Numbered from the stretch's first letter, positions 36,781 through 46,423 are shown. The stretch is 64,000 nucleotides of DNA from JAGNHN01 sp964590645 (GCA_964590645.1 CAZPYJ010000003.1:1-64000), one strand, 5' to 3'. Notes: generated by a model from the sequence alone, not told the origin. Numbers and translations: made by a program.

Positions 36781-38316
36781 TCACTCGTCCTGGTTGAAGA
36801 ATGTTGCCGGAATCAGCGTCTTTGCCTCTTTCAGATGGTAGTAATAAAAATATCCTGCCACTTTTTCCTGGCGCAGGATGGGAATACTATCCAGGCCTGA
36901 TGCTTCATTGAAGTATGGTATGAAAAGGGTGGTGTCCATTCGTTTATGTCTTGTGTGCGACAAGAGGACAAGATCACTTCCTGCAGGGATATCCCCATTA
37001 TGAAGATTAACCTCAAAATACTTATGCGTTCGATGCAGGCTGCCCGAAACATAGAGTTTTTTTCCAAGCGGACCTGCCAGGTAGTGATCAAAATGGGCAG
37101 CCGGAAACCAGTTACTGCAGGCAAAGCAGGTCTGTCGCTCCTTCAACATAGGCAGGCGGGTAAGCAAAGCGGGCTTTGCCTGATCCCAACCATACATATC
37201 AAGACTGACATCCTTTTCAGGGGAAAGTTTGCCTGAAAGAATGCCTGTTTGGATAATGATGGTGCCAAGGATGATAAGGAGGATATTCAGAATATAGCCT
37301 GCAATACTGAGGCGGAGGACGCGCATTTTGATTTTTTCAGAAAGCCAGACTGAAGCCATCAGCGTAGCCGAAAGGTAGGCTGGACCACTCCAGTGCAAAA
37401 GGCTTGGCCGTGTGAGTGTGATTCCCAGGAATGTGATGGATATTGGGAAAAAAGAAAGAAAAAGCAATGAAGCCTGCTTTTTTCCAATGATTGTTTTGAG
37501 TGCACGATAATGCATCAGGCGATACATCAGCAAAAGGAATAGAATGGGAGAAGCCATCAGAACCTGTCCCATCATCTCCCTGAAGAAATAATCCCAACGA
37601 AGTTCCCCTTGCCACACAGCCCTTTCGCTGTGAAAGGAAAAACTCTGAAAGTCGTGTAGCCAATTCCACCATACCACAGGCAGGAGGCAAATCATAGTTA
37701 TGACAAGCGAAGCATACAAGCGGGGCTTCAGCAGCTGGTCGCGGTGATATAGGGCAAGAAAGCCCAGCATTGCAGGCCAGTAAAAGAGAGCGGAGTATTT
37801 GGAAAGGGAAGCAAGGCCAACGAATAATCCAAAGTACATCAGGTTTTGACCTTTGAGCGATCTCTCTGAAATGCTGAAAAGCGTCGCCTGTTCCAGCGCC
37901 AGTGCCAGGAACAGTACCAATGCTGCATCGGGCATCGCAAAAAAACCGGAAACCACGGAAAAGTAGGGCGAAGAATGAAAAAGGAGCAGGGCGATCAGGC
38001 CGGAAGTATCTCCGGCCAGGCGCCTGGCGATGCGAAAAACAATCCAGGAAGTGAGTGCTGAAAGCAGGATCGGGCCCAGTCGAACCAATACATCGCTGCT
38101 AAAGAGCAGGTTAAGTGTTGTGAGCTGAATCATCCAACCGACCATTGGTGGATGGTCAAAATGACTCAGATCCGGGAAACGGGCATATTGCAGATAGTAA
38201 ACCTCATCATTCCCCAGCTGCAGGAAGAATGCTGCAATGATTTTTATTCCGCTGATTAAGCCAATGAAAATGAGGGCTTTCAGCCGTGTTGTGGTTTTGG
38301 GAATATCTGTGTCCAT
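36781..38316 (-). CDS. GT-39-like (ArnT/PMT) membrane glycosyltransferase
   Basis: 511 aa, about 10-12 membrane helices in the first 400 residues and a soluble C-terminal region. The first periplasmic loop has LGNDEVYYLQYARFPDLSHFDHPPMVGW, with the Asp-Glu pair that is the catalytic acidic motif of GT-C/GT-39 enzymes and the DHPP motif of the ArnT-like branch. Such enzymes transfer a sugar from a polyprenyl-phosphate carrier on the periplasmic side. Start MDTDIPK overlaps the preceding PHP-like gene by 37 bases; no later Met would preserve helix 1. Confidence 0.85.
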   Translation of the reverse strand: MDTDIPKTTTRLKALIFIGLISGIKIIAAFFLQLGNDEVYYLQYARFPDLSHFDHPPMVGWMIQLTTLNLLFSSDVLVRLGPILLSALTSWIVFRIARRLAGDTSGLIALLLFHSSPYFSVVSGFFAMPDAALVLFLALALEQATLFSISERSLKGQNLMYFGLFVGLASLSKYSALFYWPAMLGFLALYHRDQLLKPRLYASLVITMICLLPVVWWNWLHDFQSFSFHSERAVWQGELRWDYFFREMMGQVLMASPILFLLLMYRLMHYRALKTIIGKKQASLLFLSFFPISITFLGITLTRPSLLHWSGPAYLSATLMASVWLSEKIKMRVLRLSIAGYILNILLIILGTIIIQTGILSGKLSPEKDVSLDMYGWDQAKPALLTRLPMLKERQTCFACSNWFPAAHFDHYLAGPLGKKLYVSGSLHRTHKYFEVNLHNGDIPAGSDLVLLSHTRHKRMDTTLFIPYFNEASGLDSIPILRQEKVAGYFYYYHLKEAKTLIPATFFNQDE

Positions 38317-39503
38317 AAAGGAAAGGATGGTCTTCTGAAGTGAGCCCTGCGTTTGATCAGGATAAGCAAAGGAAAGCTTAAGACAATCAGGATAATCATT
38401 CGGATAGCGGCCGTTTTCCACGGATCGACGATCGCCTGGCGAGCAGTAAAAGGCTCAATATCATATCTATACAAGGGATTGAACAGTATCTCTGTCCCGT
38501 TTTCAAATTGAGCACTGATCCTGATGTACTGGTCTGTGCACTGCATTGGGTAAACAGCTATTGCAGTGTCTTTCCCCATTGAGGCAATTTCTCCGCCCTG
38601 GCGTATAAAGCGGACACGCTTCATTTTTCGGTCAAAAGCAATCCGAATTACATTACTGTCGAGGGTAAAGCTATGTAAAACCGGTATATCAGAGAAGAGT
38701 TTTTGTTTGGTCCGTAAGCACATCGTGTCTTTGTGAGGCATTTTCACCACCAGGTTCCTCCCACTCCTTAATGCCTCCACAATGTCTGTCTGTTGAAGGC
38801 TGTCAGCATAAATCAGGTTTAATGCACGGCCATAATCGCGGGATTGCATCAGGTGAAAATCATCGTTTCCTACCGCGAAAGCCGGATAGCCCGAGCTCAA
38901 TACTGCATCCCATTGTTCATCATATCGTTTGCCCTGGTTCAGTATCTCCACCAAATCGAACCCGGCAAGAGATTTGAGCTCCCGGGCTTTGTAGCCTCCT
39001 GACCACCCAGGGTGTGCCAGCGCGATGAGCGCACTGTTTTTTCGTAAGGTTTGAAGATTATGCTGCTTCTGATGAAAACCCTGGTAGAATGGCTGATCGG
39101 ACCAGACAGGAGCGGATGCCCCAATCAGTATCTGATGTGTTTTGGAGAAATTGGTGCCGTGCTCATACACAGGAATGAATCCCATACTGTCGCGAAGGCT
39201 ATTGTTGATGTGCATATAATCCGATATACCGATGATGTCATACCCCAGCGAACGATATAGCGAAAGGAGTTCCTTTTCCGTGACATCCCCGAAAGTCATT
39301 CCACCCCACTTCCTCGTATGGGCGTGGAAGTTGGCTCTAAAGATTCTTTTTTTGGAAAGATCCTGATATGGATTGTAGATACTGTCTCCCTTGAAGGCAG
39401 AAGCCTCGGGACGGTGGAAGTAGCGAACCGGCAAATAGCTTGCCAGTCCGAACCATAGTATCCCAAGGATTAGAAAAGCAATGATTTGCAACACTTTCTT
39501 CAT
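38280..39503 (-). CDS. PHP-like metal-dependent hydrolase with flanking membrane helices
   Basis: 407 aa. An N-terminal helix (residues ~5-25) and a C-terminal helix (about 370-390) bracket a domain with PHP-type motifs: ANFHAHT near residue 58, IIGISDYMHI, ALAHPGWSGG and AVGNDDFH. His and Asp spacing suggests an intact metal site. The domain likely faces the periplasm. It overlaps the GT-39-like gene by 37 bases, suggesting a joint role in surface glycan or lipid processing; the substrate is unknown. A hairpin (CGCACA/TGTGCG) abuts the start codon. Confidence 0.7.
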   Translation of the reverse strand: MKKVLQIIAFLILGILWFGLASYLPVRYFHRPEASAFKGDSIYNPYQDLSKKRIFRANFHAHTRKWGGMTFGDVTEKELLSLYRSLGYDIIGISDYMHINNSLRDSMGFIPVYEHGTNFSKTHQILIGASAPVWSDQPFYQGFHQKQHNLQTLRKNSALIALAHPGWSGGYKARELKSLAGFDLVEILNQGKRYDEQWDAVLSSGYPAFAVGNDDFHLMQSRDYGRALNLIYADSLQQTDIVEALRSGRNLVVKMPHKDTMCLRTKQKLFSDIPVLHSFTLDSNVIRIAFDRKMKRVRFIRQGGEIASMGKDTAIAVYPMQCTDQYIRISAQFENGTEILFNPLYRYDIEPFTARQAIVDPWKTAAIRMIILIVLSFPLLILIKRRAHFRRPSFPLWTQIFPKPQHG

Positions 39504-39519
39504 CGCACAGATTTGTGCG
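39504..39519 (-). promoter_or_regulatory. Hairpin directly abutting the PHP-like gene start
   Basis: CGCACA and TGTGCG form a perfect 6-bp stem with a 4-base loop ending at the base before the ATG. In mRNA it would occupy the ribosome-binding region. Confidence 0.35.
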
Positions 39520-39617
39520 AAAAGTGAGCAATCTATGTAAAAAGAGTATTAAGCAGGGATTGAACAATCGTTAAGATTTCGCCTCAAACTAAAGAAGAAA
39601 TGCTTCGAAATGATTTT

Positions 39618-41129
39618 TTACAGATTTCGCCCGATCACCACAGCCAGCTCATCCCGATGCACTCTTTCCTGCTTCATCGAATCCCTTTCACGAATAGTGA
39701 CCGTCTCATCTTCCAGGGTTTGGTGGTCGATGGTTACACAATAGGGTGTGCCGATGGCATCCTGGCGGCGGTATCGCTTCCCGATGGTGTCCTTGTCTTC
39801 ATAATAGCACATAAACTGCCTTTTCAGGCCGTCCATTATTTCCCTGCCTTTTTCCGGAAGTCCGTCTTTCTTCGTCAGGGGCAGTACGGCCACTTTATAA
39901 GGTGCCAGGAAAGCCGGGATACGCATCACCACACGGGTGGAGCCGTCCTCCAGGGCCTCTTCACAATATGCGTAGCTCAGGATGGCAAGGAAGGTGCGAT
40001 CCAGGCCAATGGAAGTTTCAACCACATAAGGTACATAAGAGCTGTTGGTGTCCGGATCGAAGTATTGCAGCTTTTTGCCGGAATGCTCCTGATGGGCGCC
40101 CAGGTCAAAATCGGTGCGGCTGTGAATGCCTTCCAGCTCTTTGAAGCCCATCGGGAACAGGAACTCTATATCGGTGGCGGCATTGGCGTAATGCGCCAGT
40201 TTCTCGTGATCGTGAAAGCGGTAATACTCGGCCGGAATGCCCAGGCCCTGATGCCATTTTATGCGTTCGGTTTTCCAGTATTCAAACCATTCTTTCTCCG
40301 TACCGGGCTGGATGAAGAACTGCATCTCCATCTGCTCAAATTCACGCATCCGAAAAATGAACTGCCGGGCCACGATTTCGTTGCGGAAAGCCTTTCCCAC
40401 CTGGGCAATTCCAAAAGGCAGCTTCATCCTGCCTGTTTTCTGTACGTTCAGGTAATTCACAAAAATACCCTGGGCAGTCTCCGGGCGCAGGTATATCGTA
40501 TTGGCAGCATCGGCTGTACTGCCCATTTTGGTGGAGAACATCAGGTTGAATTGCCGCACTTCCGTCCAGCTTTTTGATCCGCTCAGCGGACAGGAAATCT
40601 CCAGATCTTCTATCAGTGTCTTGATGCCATCCAGGTCGTTGTCTTCCATCGACTTGTAGAGCCGTCCCTTGATTTCCTCCATCTGCTGCAGGTATCCCAT
40701 CACCCGCGGATTGGTCTGGCGGTACACCGCTTCGTCAAAGCTGTCCCCGAAACGTTTGGCTGCCTTGGTGATCTCCTTTTGGATTTTTTCTTCAATCTTC
40801 CCCAGATGGTCTTCTACCAGCACATCGGCACGGTATCGCTTCTTGGAATCCTTGTTGTCGATCATCGGATCATTGAAAGCATCCACGTGGCCCGAAGCTT
40901 TCCAGGTGGTGGGGTGCATAAAGATGGCAGAATCCAGCCCCACGATATTCTCGTGGTACTGTACCATCGAGCGCCACCAGTACTGGATGATATTGCGCTT
41001 TAGTTCTACCCCGTTCTGTCCGTAGTCATATACGGCAGCCAATCCATCATAAATCTCGCTGGACTGAAACACAAACCCATACTCTTTGGCGTGGGCTATG
41101 ATCTTTTTGAGAAGGTCTTCATTTGCCAT
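39618..41129 (-). CDS. glyQS: Glycine--tRNA ligase, alpha2 type
   Basis: 503 aa, class II aminoacyl-tRNA synthetase of the homodimeric type. Class II motif 2 is seen around FRNEIVARQFIFRMREFEQMEM and motif 3 as TSIGLDRTFLAIL. The C-terminal anticodon-binding domain begins near FLAPYKVAVLPLTKK. Charges tRNA-Gly in the cytoplasm. Start MANEDLLKK is the only plausible Met. A TATTTTTG box lies only four bases upstream of the ATG, which would give a leaderless or nearly leaderless transcript if used. Confidence 0.95.
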   Translation of the reverse strand: MANEDLLKKIIAHAKEYGFVFQSSEIYDGLAAVYDYGQNGVELKRNIIQYWWRSMVQYHENIVGLDSAIFMHPTTWKASGHVDAFNDPMIDNKDSKKRYRADVLVEDHLGKIEEKIQKEITKAAKRFGDSFDEAVYRQTNPRVMGYLQQMEEIKGRLYKSMEDNDLDGIKTLIEDLEISCPLSGSKSWTEVRQFNLMFSTKMGSTADAANTIYLRPETAQGIFVNYLNVQKTGRMKLPFGIAQVGKAFRNEIVARQFIFRMREFEQMEMQFFIQPGTEKEWFEYWKTERIKWHQGLGIPAEYYRFHDHEKLAHYANAATDIEFLFPMGFKELEGIHSRTDFDLGAHQEHSGKKLQYFDPDTNSSYVPYVVETSIGLDRTFLAILSYAYCEEALEDGSTRVVMRIPAFLAPYKVAVLPLTKKDGLPEKGREIMDGLKRQFMCYYEDKDTIGKRYRRQDAIGTPYCVTIDHQTLEDETVTIRERDSMKQERVHRDELAVVIGRNL

Positions 41130-41257
41130 CCGGCAAAAATACCAAAAGATTCACGACAGCATTGCAGCAATGCAGATGGAGAAATTCTTCTAACTTAGTC
41201 GGCCTTAAAATGAACCCTCTCTGTCGGTCGCTGTTCAGGGAGCTAAATGATGATCAG

Positions 41258-43150
41258 ATGAGAAAATGGCGCATTGAAGACTCGAAGGAGTTATATAATA
41301 TCCACGGATGGGGGGTGAATTATTTCTCTATCAATGAGAAGGGCAATGTAGTCGTTTCCCCTGCCCGGGATTCCAATGAAGTGGATCTGTATGAATTGAT
41401 TGAGGAGTTGCAGCTGAGAGATGTTTCCACGCCAGTTCTTCTGCGCTTTCCGGATATTCTGGACAACCGGATTGAGCAGATGGCCAAGTGTTTTGCGCAG
41501 GCCAAGACGGAATACGAGTACAAGGGGGACAATTTTCTGGTGTATCCTATCAAGGTCAATCAAATGCGTCCGGTGGTGGAAGAGATCGTTAATCACGGGA
41601 AGAAGTTTAATATCGGGCTGGAAGCCGGGAGCAAGCCGGAATTGCACGCCGTCATTGCCATCAATACCGACAGCGACAGCCTGATCATTTGCAATGGGTA
41701 TAAAGACGAGGATTATATTGAATTGGCCTTGCTGGCGCAGAAAATGGGTCGCCGCATCTATATCGTGGTGGAAAAGCTCAATGAGCTGAGGCTGATCACC
41801 CGCATAGCCAAGCGCTTGAAAGTCATCCCGAATATTGGTATACGCATCAAACTGGCCAGCTCGGGCAGTGGCAAATGGGAAGATTCGGGCGGGGATGTCA
41901 GTAAGTTCGGCCTGACTTCCAGCGAACTCCTGGAGGCGATGGAGTACCTCGAAGAGCAGGGAATGAAAGAATGCCTCAAGCTGGTGCATTTTCATATTGG
42001 CAGTCAGGTGAATAAGATCCGCCGCATCAAGATTGCCCTGCGCGAAGCAGCCCAGTTTTTTGTCCAGCTGCACGCCCACGGCTTCCGGGTGGAGTTTGTG
42101 GATGTGGGCGGCGGACTGGGTGTGGACTATGACGGCACCCGTTCGGCCAACAGCGAGAGCAGCATCAATTACAGCATTCAGGAATATGTGAATGATGCGG
42201 TGAGCGCCCTGGTGGATGCGGCCGATAAAAACGATATCCCTCATCCCAACATCATCACCGAAAGCGGACGTTCACTCACAGCCCATCACAGTATTTTGGT
42301 TTTTGAGGTATTGGAATCGGCGGTGGTGCCAAGCTGGGACGAGGAGGAAGAGGTGAGCGAAGATGACCACGAACTGGTAAGGGAACTCTATGAACAATGG
42401 GACAACCTCAACCAGCCCCGGATGCTGGAAACCTGGCACGATGCACAGCAGATCAGAGAAGAGGCGCTTGATCGTTTCAGCCTCGGTTTGCTTGATCTGA
42501 AAACCCGGGCACAGGTGGAAAGGCTGTTCTGGTCGGTGGCAAGGGAAATCCATCATATGACACGCAGCATCAAGCACGTACCGGAGGAATTGAATCTGCT
42601 TCCCAAATTGCTTGCCGATAAGTACTTCTGCAATTTCAGCCTCTTCCAGTCGCTGCCCGACAGCTGGGCCATCGACCAGATCTTCCCCATTATTCCCCTG
42701 CACCGGCACCAGGAACGCCCCGATCGCAATGCTACCTTGCAGGATATTACCTGCGATTCGGACGGGAACATCAGCAATTTCATTTCCACCCGGAATTTCT
42801 CCTACTACCTTCCGGTACATTCCCTGAAAAGCCGCGAATCTTACTATATCGGCGTTTTCCTCGTCGGAGCCTACCAGGAAATCCTGGGCGACCTGCACAA
42901 TCTCTTCGGGGATACCAATGCGGTGCACGTTTCCGTCACCAGCGAGGGTTACCATATCGATCAGATTATCGATGGGGAAACGGTGGCTGAAGTGCTCGAC
43001 TATGTGCAATACAACGCAAAAAAGCTGGTGCGTACCGTAGAAACCTGGGTAACAGCCTCCGTAAAGCAGGGGCGCATCAGCGCCGAGGAAGGAAAAGAAT
43101 TCCTCTCCAATTACCGATCAGGGCTTTACGGTTATACCTACCTTGAATAG
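41258..43150 (+). CDS. speA: Biosynthetic arginine decarboxylase
   Basis: 630 aa, fold III PLP decarboxylase. Residues from MRKWRIEDSKELYNIHGWG match the family start, so this Met was chosen over 41210. PLP Lys is in YPIKVNQMRPVVEEI. LVHFHIGSQ and VDVGGGLGVDYDG form the phosphate-binding part of the barrel, and ESGRSLTAHH follows. A later DDHELVRELYEQWDNL region is the inserted helical domain of SpeA. It converts arginine to agmatine, the first step of polyamine synthesis. Divergent from glyQS across 128 bp. Confidence 0.95.
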   Translation: MRKWRIEDSKELYNIHGWGVNYFSINEKGNVVVSPARDSNEVDLYELIEELQLRDVSTPVLLRFPDILDNRIEQMAKCFAQAKTEYEYKGDNFLVYPIKVNQMRPVVEEIVNHGKKFNIGLEAGSKPELHAVIAINTDSDSLIICNGYKDEDYIELALLAQKMGRRIYIVVEKLNELRLITRIAKRLKVIPNIGIRIKLASSGSGKWEDSGGDVSKFGLTSSELLEAMEYLEEQGMKECLKLVHFHIGSQVNKIRRIKIALREAAQFFVQLHAHGFRVEFVDVGGGLGVDYDGTRSANSESSINYSIQEYVNDAVSALVDAADKNDIPHPNIITESGRSLTAHHSILVFEVLESAVVPSWDEEEEVSEDDHELVRELYEQWDNLNQPRMLETWHDAQQIREEALDRFSLGLLDLKTRAQVERLFWSVAREIHHMTRSIKHVPEELNLLPKLLADKYFCNFSLFQSLPDSWAIDQIFPIIPLHRHQERPDRNATLQDITCDSDGNISNFISTRNFSYYLPVHSLKSRESYYIGVFLVGAYQEILGDLHNLFGDTNAVHVSVTSEGYHIDQIIDGETVAEVLDYVQYNAKKLVRTVETWVTASVKQGRISAEEGKEFLSNYRSGLYGYTYLE

Positions 43151-43256
43151 CTCAAGCCGGCCAGGGGTAATACAATTGCAAAAGCCTGTTGCGGCCTCTT
43201 GCTTGTATAAGACAGGCAGGATGGTCATTTATCAATTAATCTTAAAGTTTTCACCA

Positions 43257-43274
43257 TATCTATTTTTATAGATA
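43257..43274. promoter_or_regulatory. Inverted repeat overlapping the mdh promoter
   Basis: TATCTA and TAGATA separated by six bases; the right arm overlaps the first bases of the mdh -7 box. Possible operator; AT-rich, so chance is not excluded. Confidence 0.3.
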
Positions 43275-43280
43275 TATTTG
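43273..43280 (+). promoter_or_regulatory. TAnnTTTG -7 box of mdh
   Basis: TATATTTG located 60 bases before the chosen mdh start. Confidence 0.6.
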
Positions 43281-43340
43281 CCCTTTGTATTCAAAATGAA
43301 AAAGCAAGCCCCTGCTAAGCAGAGAAAAAAAACAAGCATT

Positions 43341-44282
43341 ATGGACAGAATTACTGTAATCGGAGCCGGAAATGTCGGCGCAACCTGTGCAAATGTCATT
43401 GCACACAAAGACCTGGCCCGTGAGGTCGTAATGGTAGATATTAAGGAAGGGATGGCAGAAGGTAAAGCCCTGGATATCTGGCAGACTTCTTCGATTAATA
43501 ATTTCAGCACCCGGGTGGTGGGCGTAACCAACAACTACCTGCGCACCAAAGGCTCAGGAGTAGTGGTGATCACTTCAGGGATGCCGCGTAAACCCGGAAT
43601 GAGCCGCGACGATCTGATCAAGACCAATGCGGAGATTGTGAAAGATGTGACGGAAAAAGTCATCAAATACTCTCCTGAAGCCATTGTAGTGGTGGTTTCC
43701 AATCCTCTCGATGTAATGACCTACGTGGCCTACCGTACCGCAAACAAATCATCCAACAAAGTTTTCGGAATGGCCGGGATTCTTGATACGGGACGTTACA
43801 AGGCTTTCATCGCCGAGGCTTTGAATGTGAGCCCGAAAGATGTACACGCGATGCTGTTGGGCGGGCACGGCGACACTATGGTGCCCCTGCCGCGCTATAC
43901 CTCTGTAAACGGCATTCCCGTGACCGAACTCCTGGCCACCGATGAGATTGAGAAGATCGTGGAGCGCACCCGCAAGGGAGGAGGCGAGCTGGTGAGCCTG
44001 ATGGGCACCTCTGCCTGGTATGCCCCCGGCGCGGCTGCCGCCCAGATGGTGGAAGCCATCGTGGACGATCAGAAACGCGTATTCCCGGTAAGTGCCTTCC
44101 TGAATGGAGAATACGGTCATAAAGACCTTTACCTGGGTGTTCCGGCCAAACTTGGACGCAATGGCATCGATGAAATTATCCAGATCCATCTCGACGCCAG
44201 GGAAAAGAAGATGCTGGACGAAAGCGCCGAATCGGTAAAGCAAGTGATCGATGTGCTGAACAAGATGAAGATCCTGGATTAA
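43341..44282 (+). CDS. mdh: Malate dehydrogenase
   Basis: 313 aa, LDH-like malate dehydrogenase. The NAD motif GAGNVGAT is at the N-terminus. Substrate-binding Arg pairs are in MPRKPGMSRDDL (the Arg in MPRKPGMSR marks malate specificity) and the catalytic His lies in LLGGHGDTMVPL. Oxidises malate to oxaloacetate in the TCA cycle. Start at MDRITVIG; an upstream in-frame ATG (43296) would add a Lys-rich 15-residue leader. Followed by a clear terminator. Confidence 0.96.
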   Translation: MDRITVIGAGNVGATCANVIAHKDLAREVVMVDIKEGMAEGKALDIWQTSSINNFSTRVVGVTNNYLRTKGSGVVVITSGMPRKPGMSRDDLIKTNAEIVKDVTEKVIKYSPEAIVVVVSNPLDVMTYVAYRTANKSSNKVFGMAGILDTGRYKAFIAEALNVSPKDVHAMLLGGHGDTMVPLPRYTSVNGIPVTELLATDEIEKIVERTRKGGGELVSLMGTSAWYAPGAAAAQMVEAIVDDQKRVFPVSAFLNGEYGHKDLYLGVPAKLGRNGIDEIIQIHLDAREKKMLDESAESVKQVIDVLNKMKILD

Positions 44283-44303
44283 GCCGTTTCCATCATAAAA
44301 GAT

Positions 44304-44336
44304 AAAAAGCCCTGCCTTGTGCGGGGCTTTTTTTTT
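44304..44336 (+). terminator. Rho-independent terminator after mdh
   Basis: AAAAAGCCC and GGGCTTTTT arms flanking a short loop, running into nine T residues, 21 bases past the stop. Confidence 0.9.
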
Positions 44337-44339
44337 GCC

Positions 44340-44581
44340 TGATTGCAGATTACGCAATGGCAGATTATTTGATTTCTGATATGCCCACGTGCACGATTTC
44401 GTGATCGATACCCCGACCTGACTCAATGCAAGGACAAGGTGAAAAATGAAAGTGCGCTTGACCGTAAGCTGTGCCTGCGCATCCAGACTGGGTTTTACAT
44501 CGTTGCTGTTGCCGATTCCCCTATCCAACTCATTTCCGGATCAGAAAGCAGTGCCAAACCCCGGAAGTTCCTGATTTCTCT
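44340..44581. other. Intergenic region without a supported gene
   Basis: About 240 bases between the mdh terminator and the C69 promoter. Short open stretches exist on both strands but none has a start codon, ribosome site or recognisable protein family. Confidence 0.6.
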
Positions 44582-44589
44582 TATTTTTG
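44582..44589 (+). promoter_or_regulatory. TAnnTTTG -7 box of the C69 dipeptidase gene
   Basis: TATTTTTG, 35 bases before the ATG. Confidence 0.6.
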
Positions 44590-44624
44590 CCTTTCTGTAA
44601 ATCGCAAACCTTAAACAGAAACCT

Positions 44625-46268
44625 ATGAGAAAAACACTTGCTATCCTTGCTTTATGGTCAGTGCTGATACTGGCCGCACCAGGCCTTTCTTATGCCTGCA
44701 GCAATTTCCTGATCACCAAGGGAGCTTCCAAAGACGGCTCCACAATGATCAGCTATTCAGCTGATTCCCACGTGCTGTATGGTGAACTGTATCACTGGCC
44801 GGCCAAGAAATGGCCGGAAGGCAGTATGCTGGACATCTACGAATGGGATACCGGCAAATACCTCGGGAAGATTCCCCAGGCGAAGGAAACGTACACTGTG
44901 AACGGGAATATGAACGAGCATCAACTTGCCATTGGAGAAACCACCTTCGGTGGCCGCAGCGAGCTGGGCAGCCAGGAAGGGGCCATTATGGATTATGGCA
45001 GCCTGATGTATATCGCCCTGCAGCGTGCCAAAACCGCCCGTGAGGCGATCAAAGTCATCACCGATCTAATGGCGGAGTTTGGTTATTACAGTTCGGGAGA
45101 ATCTTTCTCTATCGCCGACCCCAACGAGGTCTGGGTTCTGGAAATGATTGGCAAGGGTGAAGGGGAAAAGGGTGCAGTTTGGGTTGCAGTAAAAATTCCC
45201 GATGGATACGTTAGCGGTCACGCCAACCAGGCCCGCATTCGGACCTTCCCGCTGAAAGATCCCGATAACTGTATCTACTCCCCCGATGTCATCGATTTTG
45301 CAAGAGAAAAAGGCTGGTTTGACGGGAAAGACAAGGATTTTAGTTTCTCAGACACCTATGCCCCTGTCGATTTTGGCGGTGCACGCTTCTGCGAATCCCG
45401 GGTATGGTCTATGTTCCGCCAGGTGAATAGCAATATGGAGCAGTATGAAGACTATGCCCTGGGCCATAATCTGGATAACCGGATGCCCCTCTACATCAAA
45501 CCTGACCGTAAGATTGGGCTGGAGGATATGTTCAGCTTTATGCGCGACCATTTCCAGGGTACGGCATTGGATATGACCAAAGATATTGGCGCCGGCCCTT
45601 ATGGCGTACCTTACCGCTGGCGTCCGCTGACCTGGAAGGTGGACGGAGTGAGCTATTGCAATGAAAGAGCCGTAGCCACCCAGCAAACCGGTTTCCACTT
45701 CGTAAGCCAATCCCGTTCCTGGCTGCCCGATCCTGTGGGCGGGCTGATCTGGTGGGGCGTGGACGATGCAGCCAACAGCCTCTATATGCCTATCTATGCT
45801 TCCAGCACACGTGTGCCTTCTACGGTAGCCGTAGGCAACGGGGATATGATGACCTACAGCCCTACTTCCGCCTTCTGGATTTTTAATGAAGTAGCCAACC
45901 TGGCCTACACCCGCTGGAACCATATCTATCCGGAAGTCAAAGCCGAACAGAAAAAACTGGAGAACAAGTTTATGACCTACACCAAGGCCATCGACCAGGC
46001 CGCAGCTACCCTCTATGCCCAGGATCCCGCCCTGGCGGTGGAATACCTGACAGATTATACCGTCAGCAATACCGACAAGGCCGTGATGGACTGGCGCAAA
46101 TTCTATGAGTATCTCTTCGCCCGCTTTATGGACGGCAATACCAAAGAAATTGATCCCGAAAACCGCAACCCCAAAGTGGAGTTCCCGGGATATGGAGAAG
46201 AGTGGTACCGTCGCATTGTGGAAGAAACCGGAGATCATTTCAAAGTGCGTGGCAACGATGGACACTAA
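44625..46268 (+). CDS. C69 family dipeptidase (PepD-like, Ntn hydrolase)
   Basis: 547 aa. A 24-residue signal peptide ends at SYA, and the next residue is Cys in CSNFLITKGASKDGSTM, the N-terminal nucleophile exposed by processing in C69 peptidases. GETTFGGR and ADPNEVWVLEMIG are family motifs. Expected to cleave dipeptides outside the cytoplasm. Signal peptidase cleavage itself could generate the active enzyme, although a Cys at +1 could also be read as a lipobox-like position (SYAC; weak). Confidence 0.9.
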   Translation: MRKTLAILALWSVLILAAPGLSYACSNFLITKGASKDGSTMISYSADSHVLYGELYHWPAKKWPEGSMLDIYEWDTGKYLGKIPQAKETYTVNGNMNEHQLAIGETTFGGRSELGSQEGAIMDYGSLMYIALQRAKTAREAIKVITDLMAEFGYYSSGESFSIADPNEVWVLEMIGKGEGEKGAVWVAVKIPDGYVSGHANQARIRTFPLKDPDNCIYSPDVIDFAREKGWFDGKDKDFSFSDTYAPVDFGGARFCESRVWSMFRQVNSNMEQYEDYALGHNLDNRMPLYIKPDRKIGLEDMFSFMRDHFQGTALDMTKDIGAGPYGVPYRWRPLTWKVDGVSYCNERAVATQQTGFHFVSQSRSWLPDPVGGLIWWGVDDAANSLYMPIYASSTRVPSTVAVGNGDMMTYSPTSAFWIFNEVANLAYTRWNHIYPEVKAEQKKLENKFMTYTKAIDQAAATLYAQDPALAVEYLTDYTVSNTDKAVMDWRKFYEYLFARFMDGNTKEIDPENRNPKVEFPGYGEEWYRRIVEETGDHFKVRGNDGH

Positions 46269-46332
46269 AATGTTGAGAGGATAGTTTATACGCTGTTTCC
46301 CCGAAGCAGTATTCAATCCATCATAAACACTA

Positions 46333-46380
46333 AGCAGAGGGAAAGCAACCTTAAAAAGGGCGCTCTCCCTCTTTGCTTTT
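46333..46380 (+). terminator. Probable terminator after the C69 gene
   Basis: AGCAGAGGGA pairs with TCCCTC-TT-TGCT (two-base bulge) and is followed by a short T-run. The loop is long, about 25 bases. Confidence 0.45.
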
Positions 46381-46415
46381 ATTGTTCAAGCGAATACCTG
46401 GAAAGGGAATTAGCG

Positions 46416-46423
46416 TACCTTTG
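46416..46423 (+). promoter_or_regulatory. TAnnTTTG -7 box before the coiled-coil membrane protein
   Basis: TACCTTTG, 39 bases upstream of the ATG. Confidence 0.6.

Noticed and set aside
43749..44528. 259-codon minus-strand open frame opposite mdh
   Set aside because: Crosses the mdh terminator and is antisense to conserved malate dehydrogenase motifs.
44400..44600. Short plus-strand open stretch ending in QTGFYIVAVAD-like sequence before the C69 gene, weakly like a T9SS tail
   Set aside because: No start codon, only partial resemblance, and it overlaps the C69 promoter box.
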